Of a stretch of DNA of 64,000 nt, positions 1 through 11,049 are shown piece after piece (position 1 is the first letter of the stretch; each line of letters begins with the position of its first letter). The notes below the pieces were generated by a model. It saw only the letters and a program-made list of their open reading frames with translations. It searched no databases and had not been told where the DNA came from. This stretch comes from Symsagittifera roscoffensis. Its lineage: Eukaryota > Xenacoelomorpha > Acoela > Convolutidae. Position numbers and translations under genes: made by a program. Location: positions 33,830,548 through 33,894,547 of the forward strand of contig NC_087071.1 in assembly GCF_963678635.1 (NCBI RefSeq), written 5' to 3'.

Positions 1-862
1 GAGCGAACAAATTTGCGTTTAACTACTCTGAGGAGAGCGAGTTTGAGAGCAAAACAAAACTTGCTTTTATAACAAAACCTCTATTATTTATCAGTTTTCT
101 TAGTCGTTTTCCTTTTAGACTTCCTCTCCACCTAACCAAGGAAAACCAAGTTTTTTTGAGCGCATCTGAGTAAAAAAGAAACCTGATTTGAAACGACGCG
201 AACGCGACTTTTTGTTTTTCCGTAAACGGGATCTTGCATCTCATGTATTCAAAAAACTCCGAAAATCCCTTTTCCAAAAGATAGTTTTTTTTCGGCATTT
301 TATCTTTTCGTAAAAAAAATCATTCCCTGTTTTGAACTTTCCTGTTGGCGTTTTTCTGTACAATCTAATTAAACATCTGACGAACTTTTCATTTTGTCTA
401 AAAAAAGACGAATTTTATTTTTACAATAAAAAATGGTGAAGCAGTTGTTGAGCATGTTGTTTGGGTCACTCTTGTCCTAATGTGAATATAATTGTCCTTT
501 TGTCTCATTTTAAGTTGTGTTTGTGTGTAGATGCGTTTTCCTCTCGTTGTTTCTTGAAAATTGTCGTCCGTTTGTATCCTTGCTTTTAGTGTAGCCTGTT
601 AATTACCATAACACGGAAACAACTACCGAAAAAAATCATTTAATTTCGAGTTTACCAAACCAAAAACCAAAATTTTTTATCTTCCATGATCATTTAAATT
701 TTTTGGATACAAAAGCAAACATTTTAACAAGTATAATTTGAAAAAAAAACAGAAAAAAAAACATTCGAAGTTTTTAACTTTAATTTGAAGTAAAACTGAA
801 TAAGAGGCAAAAAACGTCTAAACGGAACAAGCGCCGTCCTTAACTACGGCTCTCAACAACTA
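1..862. other. AT-rich leader, no gene recognised
   Basis: No convincing coding region. The stretch lies just upstream of the first gag-like reading frame of the BEL/Pao element, so a 5' LTR or untranslated leader could be here. I compared it by eye with the DNA after the element (7.6-8.1 kb) and found no matching LTR. A 91-codon minus-strand open frame at 23-298 has no recognisable motif and is probably chance. Confidence 0.4.
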
Positions 863-1443
863 TGGACGATACCAATAGCAACAAATCGTCCACGTTGACA
901 TACTTCACGCAAACTCAGGCTGGCTAGGATTGAAATGAGCCGGTCTATGGAGTTCCTACTGTCACAGATAGAAAGAGGGGCCATATTGGTTCTATGAAGA
1001 CTTTGGCACAGAAAACAGAAGACCGATTAGAACAAATGAAAGTAATGGCAACCGAAATGTTCGCAAATGTATCTTCGGAAGACAACGACGACGCTATGGA
1101 GATATGTGCATGTCTTTCACGACAACTTTTAGAGCTAACCCACAACGTCAACACTTTAAGCGAAGACTTAACCAGCTGTTCTGGTTCTAATACAAAAAAC
1201 GTAAGCAAGTCGACGCCTGTATCCGGGCGAAACCCCTTCGTCAAGGACACATATGCCGAAAATAATTTCATTCAGCCCTCTAGCAACCGCGTGAACAATT
1301 CATCTGATGGAGAGCCATTTAACGTACAGAACGACATGCTACTTCACCAACACTCAGCCATCGACGTACCGCAAATATCAATGATCCACTCTGCAAACGA
1401 ATCATTGTCTGGAGAGTTGACCTCTCTAACTTCTCAGTCATGA
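863..1443 (+). pseudogene. BEL/Pao gag N-terminal region (probable)
   Basis: An ATG at 863 opens a short frame that stops near 929. A 149-codon frame follows at 994-1443. Its first half is acidic and Leu-rich, with heptad-like spacing (KTLAQKTEDRLEQMKVMATE), as is common in the coiled-coil start of BEL/Pao gag. Its second half is Asn/Ser-rich. It ends in a stop directly followed by another low-complexity Gln/Asn/His-rich stretch (1453-2440) split over several frames. Assignment is by position ahead of the conserved gag domain, since the N-terminal part has no diagnostic motif. It could be an unrelated ORF. Confidence 0.5.
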
Positions 1444-2504
1444 TAAGAAAGCTTGGAACAAAAAAAGTTTACAGGATATGAACAAACTATTCAACCAACG
1501 AATCAATTACTACTAACATCAGTACAACAAGCATCGCCAGCCAATTTACATTTGAATCGAAACCATGATTCATTTCAGTTTTCAGCTCCAGCAGTCCATG
1601 CAAATCTCCACGAAAAACTTTCATTGGAATTTTTCATTTGCTTATTCCAATCGTCAGCAACCAGGAAACGTTATTCAAACATCAACTTCAAAGGAGAATA
1701 ATTTCCATTTAACTCTTCAAACAAAATTAGAGCAGTATACATCTCCCCTACTGTCATACAAGCGAATCGGAACCCGTTTGCTCAAAGTTACACGGTTGAA
1801 CAAGTTCAAAGAACTTTGGATTTGAACAGCCAGGCAGTGGATAGTCATGGGGATAATAAAAAGCACCAGGTAGTGGATAGTCATGGGTATGATATAATCA
1901 ATTAAACATTCTCATGCACATCATTGTCATGAACAGGTTTTCAACAACTTGATATCAACACACTGCAAACAGAATAGAGATGCGCTCAGAGAAAATCATT
2001 CAGGGTACCTCATTCATCCTAATTACAACCAAACTCCACCGCATCTGCTAGTGCAAAGTCATCCTTGCAACCAGATAATGGACACCCATGGCAGTAAACG
2101 AAGCGAAACAAACAATATACAGCCACAAAATAATATTGATCAGGTTGTAAATTGCCCAATTTCATCAAACAGTAGACAGAATAGAGATGCTTTTAGGGAA
2201 AACTATTCCTTAAATACCAATAATGCTAACTACAACCAAACGCGGCCCATTCCAACGGTTCAAAACCATCCCTACAACCAGATAAGGATACTAATGTTGG
2301 TAACAGCTACCAAACATACAATCTACATGCACAACATCATCTTGATCAGGCTATAAATAGTCACCAAAATAGAGATCCATTTGGACAAAGTAATTCAAAG
2401 ATTTTCATTTATCAGAACTACAGCCAAGCTCAACCCATTTCAACAATGCACAGCTCTGAAACTTACGCAAGTTTTTACCCTGACAAGAAAAAACTGACTA
2501 TACG

Positions 2505-3270
2505 TTTTCTGTTAAACTTCCTCCGATTAAACTACCTAACTACGATGGAGACCCGATGGCTTACCACGACTGGATAGTTATATTCCAGGCTATAGTTGAC
2601 AGGAATCATACAATTAGTGACACTCACCGGATGACTTATCTACAGGATTCGGTGTCAGGAAAAGCAAAATCACTCTTCAAAGGGTACTCATGTAACCCTG
2701 CTTTTTACGAAGCCGCACTGAGGGATATTCAAAATTATTTTGGCGACTCAAACTATATTGTAAACGCTTTCATTCAGTTTCATTCAGCAAATTGAAACTT
2801 GGCCGTCCTCGACTAGTAAAAATCGTTCAGTTGTTTCGATTGCATCCTTTTTGAAACAGTTAGTTCGAAAATTCCAAAATTTGGGTTTTCAAGCAGACTT
2901 GCATTCTACAGCTTTACTGAAACTTTTCATAACTAAAGTTCCTGACAATTTACTTTTGAAATGGACCGAATACACTGTCCGTGAAAGTGTTCAAAACAAC
3001 AACGTACAATTGTTTCAGGAGTGGCTTGAAATACAAGCTAAAGATTTGAAAAGATTACAAGGGGAGCTCTCGTTTCTGGGACTTCAACGGTCAAAGATCA
3101 GGAACTTAAAACACAAAATCAAACGTTTTTGGGAAGTAAGCAAAACGCTAAATTGGGGTCTGACATCAATACGACAACCAAATTGCAAAATCCTTTCAAA
3201 AAAACTTCAATTGTTCGCAGGAACATTGTTTGGCTCATTGCCCCCGCTACCATATTTTAGCACCAGTTGA
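2505..3270 (+). pseudogene. BEL/Pao gag conserved domain (DUF1759-like), two frames
   Basis: The frame through 2505-2795 reads a PNYDGDP..YHDW start, then a long helix region with SVSGKAKSLFKGY and a YEAALRDIQNYFGD segment. This is the pattern of the DUF1759 gag domain of BEL/Pao elements (GDP.EW....F, L.G.A...I.G, Y..A...L...FG). A stop after 2795 and a frame change lead to 2851-3270, which continues the helical part (KQLVRKFQNLGFQADL, then a WTEYT and FQEWLEIQAKDL stretch). Function in an intact element: capsid-like assembly around the RNA. Here it is broken. Confidence 0.75.
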
Positions 3271-3301
3271 GAAAAATATTTTGGTAAAACAGCATGAGCT
3301 C

Positions 3302-3343
3302 TGCATAAATTGCCTAAGTTCTCGTCATTCAAGATACAATTGC
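3302..3343 (+). other. Gag CCHC zinc knuckle remnant
   Basis: The frame through this stretch reads C-I-N-C-L-S-S-R-H-S-R-Y-N-C, an exact CX2CX4HX4C nucleic-acid-binding knuckle, preceded by HEL as in BEL/Pao gag. A stop follows two codons later. Two near-identical short repeats of a CAACCTCTAGCA block follow at 3342-3394 and probably reflect local slippage. Confidence 0.8.
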
Positions 3344-3539
3344 AACCTCTAGCAACCTCTAGCAGATACAATTTACAATCGCAACCTCTAGCAGATACGG
3401 CCAGTCGCATAGGGTTGACAAAAACACATACCACCAACAAAAACAGCGGACAGTGAAATTCATTTTATAAAAAAAATGGAAGGTTTACTGCTTCAGAGAA
3501 AGCAGCATTTGAACGGTTACCCAACGTTTGGTTCGAACA

Positions 3540-3801
3540 ATTACAGCTGATCCCAGTGTCGTTCGTCAATAATGGTAAAGTGTGTGACACTTACGCTCTC
3601 ATTGACCCTGGCAGCCAATTTACTTTTATGCTTGATCAAATTGTAGACTTCTTGGAAATCTCATCATCAGAAACAGCAAACATGTCTTTACAATATAAAA
3701 ATATCAACCATGAGATGTCGGTTGCAAAACTAGTTAACATCGTTAATTTAGCACCGTACAAACAAACGGGACAAATTTTCCCAATTCGTAATTTTTATTA
3801 A
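3540..3801 (+). pseudogene. BEL/Pao retropepsin-like protease (DUF1758-like)
   Basis: The frame reads VSFVNNGKVCDTYALIDPGS followed by QFTFM. ALxDxGSQ is the active-site block of BEL/Pao aspartic proteases, with the catalytic Asp codon at 3604-3606. The residue after Asp is Pro instead of the usual Ser or Thr. The domain lacks its downstream part: the frame stops at 3801, and the next recognisable BEL/Pao piece (a D...T.LGW-like segment at about 3970-4030) is in another frame. Confidence 0.7.
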
Positions 3802-4505
3802 ACGCCATTTTTGAATATACCTCCTGCAGATGTTGCTCATCTGAAAGAAATCTGTCAGAGTTTCAAAGGTTTTAGACACATAAAATTTCCCAATAATGCT
3901 GGCGGAAAAATTGGAGAGAGACTGGCCGTTAATACGTTCTCTTAAACGTACCTCATTCAAGCAATTGAAGGAATTGATTGCCGACCTCACGGATTACAAA
4001 CTCGACTGGGCTGGACAATTGCAGGAGAATATCACCAAACAATTGCTCCCGCACGATTGAATAAAGTGCGCAACAGACAAACTTCGGGAGTTGTATTCCA
4101 CGTTACAAGAAAGTCAAATGAATCTGTTGAGCAACCATTGGACTACTTGATTCAGCAATTCTGGAAAATTGAAGAAACAGGACAAAAAACAAAAGAAAAG
4201 GAGTTTTAAACCGAAAACATTTTGGCGGCAATTCGAATCCTTGAAAACACAATACATCACGCTGGAGAAAGGTATGAAATTGGTTTACGTGGAAGAATGA
4301 GACTCAATTGCAGAATAACTACTACATAGCCCGTAATCAACTAAAACCACTTGATCGCCGACTTGCTAAAAACAACGATCTACGAAATTTATACGAAGCA
4401 GCCCTCGTAAATGACCTCAAAAAGAAACACGTGCGACCGGTAGAAATGAGAAGAATAAAACCCTTGCGAATTTGGTATCTACCACATCACCCAGTACAAA
4501 ACTAA
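3802..4505 (+). pseudogene. BEL/Pao protease-RT connector, frameshifted
   Basis: Pieces in different frames match the linker of BEL/Pao polyproteins: an RLGWTIAGE stretch near 4005-4030, then a FWKIEETGQ stretch, and ILENTIHHAGERYEIGLR near 4240-4290. The last frame, 4308-4505, reads NQLKPLDRRLAKNNDLRNLY and ends in YLPHHPVQN, the invariant entry to the reverse transcriptase. A run of 15 A residues follows the stop at 4503. This region is structural context only; no catalytic residues lie here. Confidence 0.7.
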
Positions 4506-4795
4506 AAAAAAAAAAAAACATCAGTAGAGTAGCCAACGCCGAATCTCTTTTTAAAGGCCGATCACTTAACAACAATCTCCTCACGGGTCCAGATCTACTT
4601 GCAAATCTAACAGGGATTCTGCTGCGCTTCCGCAAGCATTCTATCGGTCTTCTTGCCAATATTGAAGGAATGTTTATGCAAATAAGTATTCGTGAAGAGG
4701 ATAATGGCCAACTGAAGCGAAGGATTCATCAAGCAATTCAACAGCAACGAAAACGACAAGGGAAAGTGTTGGAACCTGCGAACAGTACCCAGTAA
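4472..4795 (+). pseudogene. BEL/Pao reverse transcriptase core, copy A
   Basis: This 107-codon frame includes GRSLNNNLLTGPDLLANL and GILLRFR, then ANIEGMF, the fingers-to-palm motif A region of BEL/Pao RT. At motif A the usual catalytic Asp is Asn (codon 4658-4660). After IREED the sequence loses RT character and the frame stops at 4795. A second homologous core begins at once in another frame, about 298-299 bp downstream in register, so this copy lacks its own motif C (xxDD) half. Confidence 0.8.
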
Positions 4796-5340
4796 CAGGC
4801 ACAAACAAACCCTGCAAATACCACCAAGTACTTAATGCCTCTAGCATCTACAGAGGTACCTCCCTCAACAGCAGCCTACTCACCGGACCTTTCCTTTTCT
4901 GCAACCTCAAAGGAATCATCATGCGATTTCGCGAGGACCAAATTGTCATTTCAGCCGACATTGAGGCAATTATCATACAGGTATCCGGAACTTCAGCAGA
5001 CCAGCCATACCTACGTTTTTGTGGAAGTACGACAACTCGAATAATTTCATAAACCAGTGCATTCGGCACACCTTGGAGAAACCAATTCTACTTGTGTTGT
5101 TTGCTACGCAACCAGACAATGAGCAAACGATGACAAGTAGTCCGACTTAGTTCCAATAAGCGAAGGAAACCTCTATCTGGACGACCTCTACAAAGCCGTG
5201 CCAATAACCGAGGAAGTCATCAGACTGAAATCAGATCTCCAGCACATGTTTAGTCTCGGTGGATTCAATTTGACGAAATGGACCTCCAACGCTACACAAG
5301 TTCTTTAAAGTGTTGAAGAAGAACACCTCGGAGCTAAATA
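4771..5340 (+). pseudogene. BEL/Pao reverse transcriptase core, copy B, with YLDD motif
   Basis: The frame 4771-5052 repeats the same RT region as copy A: YPV entry, then YRGTSLNSSLLTGP, GIIMRFR and a motif A with the catalytic Asp retained (SADIE, codon 4957-4959). A one-base frame change after the LRF motif near 5018 shifts the rest. Another frame carries YLDDLY (5174-5185), the motif C catalytic pair, then a GGFNLTKWTSN block typical of BEL/Pao, with a stop at 5306-5308 and further homologous sequence to about 5460. Copy B with the YLDD half resembles a whole RT; copy A is the extra piece. Confidence 0.8.
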
Positions 5341-5584
5341 CAGCCGCAATGACGCCAGATTATTGGAAAGAGTCAAATGGAAGCCTGACTCAGATCAATT
5401 TATCGTGGAAGCCATGAAATTTGGGACACTTAAGAATGTAGACATTGGCAACGGAAACTCCTGAAGTTCCTTTCCCGAATATTTGATCCGCTCTGAATCA
5501 CCGTTCCCTTAACACTTCGCCTCCGACCCAGCCTACAACTTGCCTGAAGCAACCTCGAAACCTCAATAGGACAAAGCTCCTGAC

Positions 5585-6322
5585 TTGACATTTCTGTCCG
5601 AGCTCAAGGACTGGATTGACGAAATCGAATATTTCAACAAGGTGAAGCTACCTCGAACGTACTTCCGACCACAATTGAAAGCAACCGATATTCAACTGCA
5701 CCTCTTCAGCGACTCCTCAGAACTTGCCCTGGCATCTGTTGCATACCTAAGGATCGCTTTCAACGACAACACAATGGACCTAAAGTTTGTATTGGGAAAA
5801 GCCCGAGTATCACCCATCAAAAGAATCACTATTCCAAATCTGGAGCTTCAAGCTGCAAACAATGAAATCAAACTAGCCAAGTTTGTGAAAGAACAGCACG
5901 ACATCACAATCAACAGCTTGACACTTTGGACCGACAGCACACCAGTTCTTCACTGGATCAACACACCCAATCAGGGCGACCGGATCTTCAATGCCAACCG
6001 CCTTAACCTCATACTGGACACCACTTCGCACTTGGACTGGAGGTATAAATCCAGCAACGGCAACCCAGCTGACGACATCATCCGTGGATATACAGTTTCA
6101 GACAAGACTTCATCCTCCCGATGGATTACAGGACCAGCCTACCTACTCTCACTTAGCACTCACTGGTGTACTCAACCGACCTTGCAGCCACCGACTGCTG
6201 TACTTACGACAGACGACACACCGATGCAGTCATCACCAATCATTGACTTCAATTGGAAAAAAGCCATCAGAGTGACAGCTTATGTTCTTCTCTTCGTGGA
6301 GAACCTCAAAAGAAAGACTTGA
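5585..6322 (+). pseudogene. BEL/Pao RNase H domain, longest open frame of the element
   Basis: The 245-codon frame is the best preserved part of the element. It reads FSDSSELA (Asp codon 5711-5713), KARVSPIKRITIPNLELQAA (Glu codon 5843-5845) and LWTDSTPVLHWI (Asp codon 5933-5935), giving the acidic residues of an RNase H fold in the right order. It continues with FNANRLNLI, WRYKSSNGNPADD, a divergent RG motif and WITGPAYLL, which links RNase H to integrase in BEL/Pao. The frame has no true N-terminus (it belongs to a polyprotein) and ends at a stop at 6320-6322. Confidence 0.9.
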
Positions 6323-6439
6323 AGCTCACTCTCACCGCAGCATCTAGCAAATGCTTTTCTTTTCATCATCAAGCAGACTCATCGACAGGATTTTGCCGAG
6401 GAGAGTCAGTGCCTGACAGGGAAGACACCAATTCCTGAC

Positions 6440-7358
6440 CGCAGCCTACTATGCCCCTTTATCGACAATTTTGGATTAATTCGCGCCAAAGGACGCCCTA
6501 AAAAAGATCCGCAACTTTTATCAAGCCGACATCCCGTAATTTTAGATGGAGATAGCCACCCAATACAACTCTTTACGCAACAGATATACGACAGCAACGC
6601 CCATTGTGGAATTGAGCACAGCCGCAGCATGCTACAAAACGACTTTTGGATCCTACGATCACGCAAGCCTCTTTAAAACGATCATCCAACAATGCACACC
6701 TTGCCGCTGGATACGGCAAGAACCTTCCAACCCTCAAATGCCCGACCCACAATTAGCACGACCGCCTTTGCCTGACAACGCCTACCCTTTCCAATCGACT
6801 GGAATCGACTTCTTTGGACACTTTGTCGCACGCAACAATGGAAAATTTAGCAAGCGGTATGTTCTCTTCTTCACATGCATAGTAACTTGCAACGTTCACT
6901 CTCAAATCGCTGATTTATAGCCTGACATGGAAAACCTAACGTGATCTTTTCGGGCGACAGAAAATGTAATAGCTAACAACTAAATGCAACAGAACCTCAA
7001 CGTCTTACAACAAAAAGACCACTTCAAACAGCAATGCCTACTGACTAGAGTCAGACGGAAATTCAACCCACCTGCCGCCCCCCATTTTGATGGTTCATGG
7101 GAAAGACTAAACAAGCCTTTCAAAGATTTCAAAGACGCGTTTTACAAAGTTATTGAAAACAAGATACTAAGCGACGAAACTTTGTCTAGATTCAAATGCG
7201 AAGTGGAAGCCGTATTGAACTCGAGATCACTGACAACTGCCTCCTCTTACCCTACCGACACTGAAGTCGTGACGCCGAACCACATTCTTCTAGGACGACC
7301 TACAACATTTTCGCCCTGGTTTGTTTTTACCACGCACCCTCACTCAAAAGAAAACTAA
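6440..7358 (+). pseudogene. BEL/Pao integrase, frameshifted and internally shortened
   Basis: The frame through 6455 reads PFIDNFGLIRAKGR and an HX4H pair (codons 6602-6604 and 6617-6619) up to a stop at 6674. The matching CX2C pair (codons 6693-6695 and 6702-6704) lies in the next frame, so a frame change splits the H2C2 zinc-binding domain near 6665. The second frame holds GIDFFG (first catalytic Asp, 6807-6809) and stops at 6918. The frame from 6984 has PHFDGSWERL (catalytic Glu, 7101-7103), EVEAVLNSRSLT and TPNHILLGRP. The middle of the core, where the second Asp (SDN) should be, is short and altered (an IFSGD-like remnant near 6940). DNA strand transfer is not possible in this copy. Confidence 0.85.
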
Positions 7359-7590
7359 AGCTCTGAACCAGCAATTGTGGAACCGCTACCTCAAGGACTA
7401 CCTGCCAACACTGACTACACGAAATAAGTGGATACAGCCAACTCAGAACATCCAAACTGGATATTTAGTTTGGCTACTAGAAGATCTGACACTTCGTGGT
7501 TTTTGGCCCCTGGGACCGGTACTAGGTACTTTTCGGGATCGGACGGAACTGTTCGCTCATGCAAAATTCAGACAAGCCGTGGACTCCTGA
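7321..7590 (+). pseudogene. BEL/Pao C-terminal domain (DUF5641-like)
   Basis: The 89-codon frame reads LWNRYLKDYLPTLTTRNKW, then an IQTGYLVWL stretch and LRGFWPLGPVLGTF. This is the small domain after integrase in BEL/Pao polyproteins (W..RYL..YLP.L..R.KW, G.LV, RG.WPLG.V). It overlaps the end of the previous frame and ends at the last recognisable stop of the element at 7588-7590. DNA from 7591 to about 7977 is non-coding and may include the 3' LTR, including a TATA-like GGTATAAAGGCGG near 7958-7970. Confidence 0.75.
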
Positions 7591-7977
7591 CTCGACCAGC
7601 TTGTAAACTTTTTAAAAATTTGAAAGAAGACAACTAAGCCACAACACAACCTAGAAACTTCGACAATTATCAGTACACTACTACGATACCAATACATTTT
7701 TGCAATCTGCAAATGCACCCGGCCATAGGCACGCCATAAGCGCACAAACTGTAAACTCAGAAAAACCACATTATCAAGACAATTTGTGACTTTAAAACTG
7801 AAATGGCAATGCAATTAACTTGTCTAAAATCAAATATCAAAGTGTCTTCAAATTAAAAGCTAAGTAGTTCAAATGTCACCTTTTTTTCTAAATGATCTTA
7901 TTACTTGTTTCTTCTGTTTCTCTAGTTAATTGCCCCTTAGTGTTGTTGCCAGGTACGGGTATAAAGGCGGAGGCAGT

Positions 7978-9570
7978 TGTAAAAACATGTTATGGCCTTG
8001 AATGAATTTCTGTTTTTAAAAAATAACGGAGGGGACGATTTGAATTTTTCTATTTTACAATACCCACGTCTGTCATTTACTAAAAATTGTCACCCTCATA
8101 AGTAAAATCAGTGAATTTGAAGTGTTCTTCTTTCTGGTTGATTGAATTTTCGATTACCTTAAATTAGATAACAACAATGAGAAGCCCTGTCCTGATGGTG
8201 GTAATTGTTGAGCAGATCCAATGACGTCAGTAAACCTGAACTATTCAGTGACAACCACGCAAGATCATCGTCATGAAAATAAGCACTGTGAATGTACAGA
8301 AAGCACAAAGTCAATATACACGTTCTTGTTTTTAAGCCAGATAGTTACAGTCACTGAAATATAAGTTGCAACTTTTTGATTTCAACGAGAAACTGATCGA
8401 ACGCGTTAAGATACAGGATTAAAATTTTGACAGAAGGTAGAAAAAATTATGTGAAAGGGTTTAACCGAGCCAAAAAATGAAAAGTCTTGTTTTAAAGGCC
8501 TAAAAGTTACAAATAATAGAAATAAAAGAATCACTTGGTCTGGCGTAAGAAAACGGGTATTATGTTATGATTAACTTCGTGCTCAAGTTGATGATCGATT
8601 TCAATCGACAAAAAAAATTCCAGCAAACAATTCGAAAAATACTGCTCAAATCTAAGCACAGGAGTCTCATTAGGAGGCATGTTGTGTGTAATGTTTGTCC
8701 AATTTTCTGGTATACGTTACAAAGGATTTTAGTGTATATGCGTGAAAACATATATGAACGTTTCTCGGAGCGCACCAAATAACTCTGTTAACTCTAATAA
8801 CTCTAAACAGCTAATTTGAGTTCAATAATTCGAATTCCTATTAATGTTTGTGAGGTTGTTTCCACAGCAAGAATCTTACCAAGATATTTGTAAAAAGCTG
8901 GCTTTTATACGCCTTGAAACTTTTTTTCTTCTTCTTGTTCGCCTGGTTAAACACTTTTGATTGTTTTCATCTACTTGTTGTCAAAATTTGAATCTGTTAT
9001 CTTATATAGTTGCAGAGAAAACGAACAAAACTTGAAGAAAAAGTTCGTTCATTCCTCGTTGAAATCAAAACGTTGCAACTTCTATATCCCGTGAGTGTAG
9101 ATCTTCATGTCCCTTTTTTCTTGAACAAAAAACTTCAAGCTGACTTTCACATCAAAGATTTAACTTTTTGAAAAAGTTCGATTATAAATTATAAATAACT
9201 GCAGTTTCTAATTTTCTTTCCGCGTGAATCTAGTGTGTTTTTGGCAAATATTATTTTAACTTTCATTAAAAACTGCATGAAAATTGCTATTATAAAAAAA
9301 CAAAGATTGGAAAAACTTTTCATTTTTAAAAAAAAATTTTTTGGCTCAGTCTTTTTTTATAAATCAAGATTGAACATGTCTTTTACAAGAATTAAGAAAG
9401 ATGAAAAACAAAGTAAAAAACTGAACCATGTGATTTAATTCACAATGTTCAAAAATGACCGGTGTGTCAGATGCACACCATATTTCATCAGTTAACTTGT
9501 GGTACATCAACCGGCTCAGTTTATTCTCATTTGTCTTGTCATTTTCAAGATTTGAACAAAAAGTTTAGTT
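7978..9570. repeat. Diverged dispersed repeat, copy A
   Basis: Blocks of this stretch recur in the same order and orientation at 11050-12130. Shared blocks include GTAAAAACATGT near 7980 and 11051, GCGTAAGAAAACGGGT near 8544 and 11380, and GTGGTACATCAACCGGCT near 9499 and 12069. Copy A has extra DNA at about 8090-8455 and 8595-8790. The two 70-codon open frames on opposite strands at 8560-8782 overlap almost completely and show no protein motif. The repeat appears non-coding. Confidence 0.75.
8346..9099. mobile_element. Possible non-autonomous DNA transposon with inverted ends
   Basis: Left arm 8348-8391 and right arm 9053-9097 are inverted copies of each other over about 45 bp, with mismatches. 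The shared core reads AAGTTGCAAC, then TTTTGATTTCAACGAG on the left arm strand. TA sits immediately outside both ends (8346-8347 and 9098-9099), as for Tc1/mariner-type insertions. The roughly 750-bp interior has no transposase, so if real it is a MITE-like or internally deleted element. Copy B of the surrounding repeat keeps the right end near 11670-11695 but not the left end. Confidence 0.5.
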
Positions 9571-11049
9571 CAATAATTGGATACAAAAACATCTCAACGA
9601 TGCGAAGTTTTCTAGTTTTTTTTTCAATATCTAATGAAAACTCATATTACAATTATAAGGACTTCTTTGGCACGTAACAAGCAGTTTATTTTTAACTAAA
9701 GACCATAAATAAGATTAGTGTTTTATAAGTTCTGACCAGAATTTGCTTAGACTTAGAGAAAGTCAAACATAAAATGGATTGAGGTTAGAAAAATTTTACG
9801 AAATACAAGCTTTGTAAAAACATTTTGCAAAAGTTGTCAACAGAACATCAGATAGGAAAAAAGTATTTCCTGTCAAAATAAAGAATTTTTTTTGGGGCGA
9901 AAAATCTTTGCATCAGCATTTCTCTAAATGATTTCAACACATTGTTCAAGATGACTCATTTCAACCACAGATAATTTTTGCATAAGAGAAACAACCTGAG
10001 CGCTAAAGTAAATTCCATAAATTGCAAAAACCGAGGAAATACAAAATCAAAACTTTAAACCAGAAAACCTGTGTCAGCCAAAAATTGATTTTGTTTCAAA
10101 ATTCGAAAAAATGTCGGAAAACCTTGTGCTTTTTGTCGTTTTTTCTCCAGACAAAACTCGACGTTGTCTTTATCAACTATTTTCAATTTTTACTTGAGAT
10201 AAAAACGTTTTTATCGTAATTTTATACTTAAAAAGATATTTCTCTTGCGATCAATTTTCCATGGGATATAAAGATTGCCAGTTTGTTATATTAAATTTGC
10301 GATACGAAAACACGTAACCAGATATTCAATCCATATTCAGAAACCGTTGAAAAGAGAATGGGACATTTTATGATGTCTATTCAATTCTTTAGTGAAAGCT
10401 TATTATATCAATTTTTAATTTACATAATGTGTAGAAATACAACCTTTTAAAAATAAAAAGCATATAGCATTTTTTTTTAGATTGTTCCTCATTTTTATAC
10501 AAATATAGAACACTACACAATTGGCTTAAAAAAGTAGTCGGAAGGTTAAGGGTTTGGCCCTGATACGAGCAGAAGACTTGTTTGGTATAGCTAGTAGTTC
10601 ATAAATGAGCAAAGAAATGTCAACTGCTGTGCAACAACATATGTTGTTTCAATTACGTCATGGTGAAGTGGCTCTGAACGATACCGGCAATTAATTGTTA
10701 AGACAATTTGAACTGATTAGCCAAACAGATTAATGATACTGCAAACTCTGAAATATTTCATCAAAAAGTATGCTTATAACTTCATTTATTTGTTAGAAAA
10801 ATAAATTATAAAGTTATTTACAATTTGAGCTTTAAACGTTTTCAGTTTGAAAAAACGATGCGAATAAATTTTTCAAACAATGATAATTATTAAATGAACC
10901 ATATAAAAGTTTCCTGTTTCTCAATTGTGCTACCGGATTTGTTTCAAAACAAATCAATAAAAAACATTGTTCTTTCTAACAACTTCGATCCTCGCCATAG
11001 TCATTCAAACTTCTTTTTTGAGATGTTGATTAGGTGTTAAATCAACTGA
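9571..11049. other. AT-rich intergenic stretch, nothing recognised
   Basis: No coding region, RNA gene or clear repeat was found. The only open frame over 60 codons (10022-10219) is Lys/Phe-rich with no motif and looks like chance in AT-rich DNA. Confidence 0.5.

Larger units (their letters stand above)
863..7590 (+). mobile_element. Degenerate BEL/Pao LTR retrotransposon, internal region
   Basis: The plus strand carries, in the order expected for BEL/Pao elements, a gag-like region with a CCHC knuckle, an aspartic protease, reverse transcriptase, RNase H, integrase and a C-terminal domain. At least eight stops or frame changes interrupt what should be one or two long reading frames, so the copy cannot be active. 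It also has a doubled RT core and a shortened integrase core. Neither LTR nor a primer-binding site was identified, so the stated limits are those of recognisable coding sequence and the true element is longer. The family call rests on the RT leader PHHPV, the SLN..LLTGP block, the NPADD and RG signatures after RNase H, and the WER integrase motif. Confidence 0.9.

Noticed and set aside
1-8100. LTR pair of the BEL/Pao element
   Set aside because: I looked for shared sequence between 1-860 and 7590-8100, and found only chance-length matches, so no LTR is claimed.
8560-8782. Two fully overlapping 70-codon frames on opposite strands
   Set aside because: Both lie in a segment unique to repeat copy A, have no motif, and complementary open frames are common by chance at this size in AT-rich DNA.
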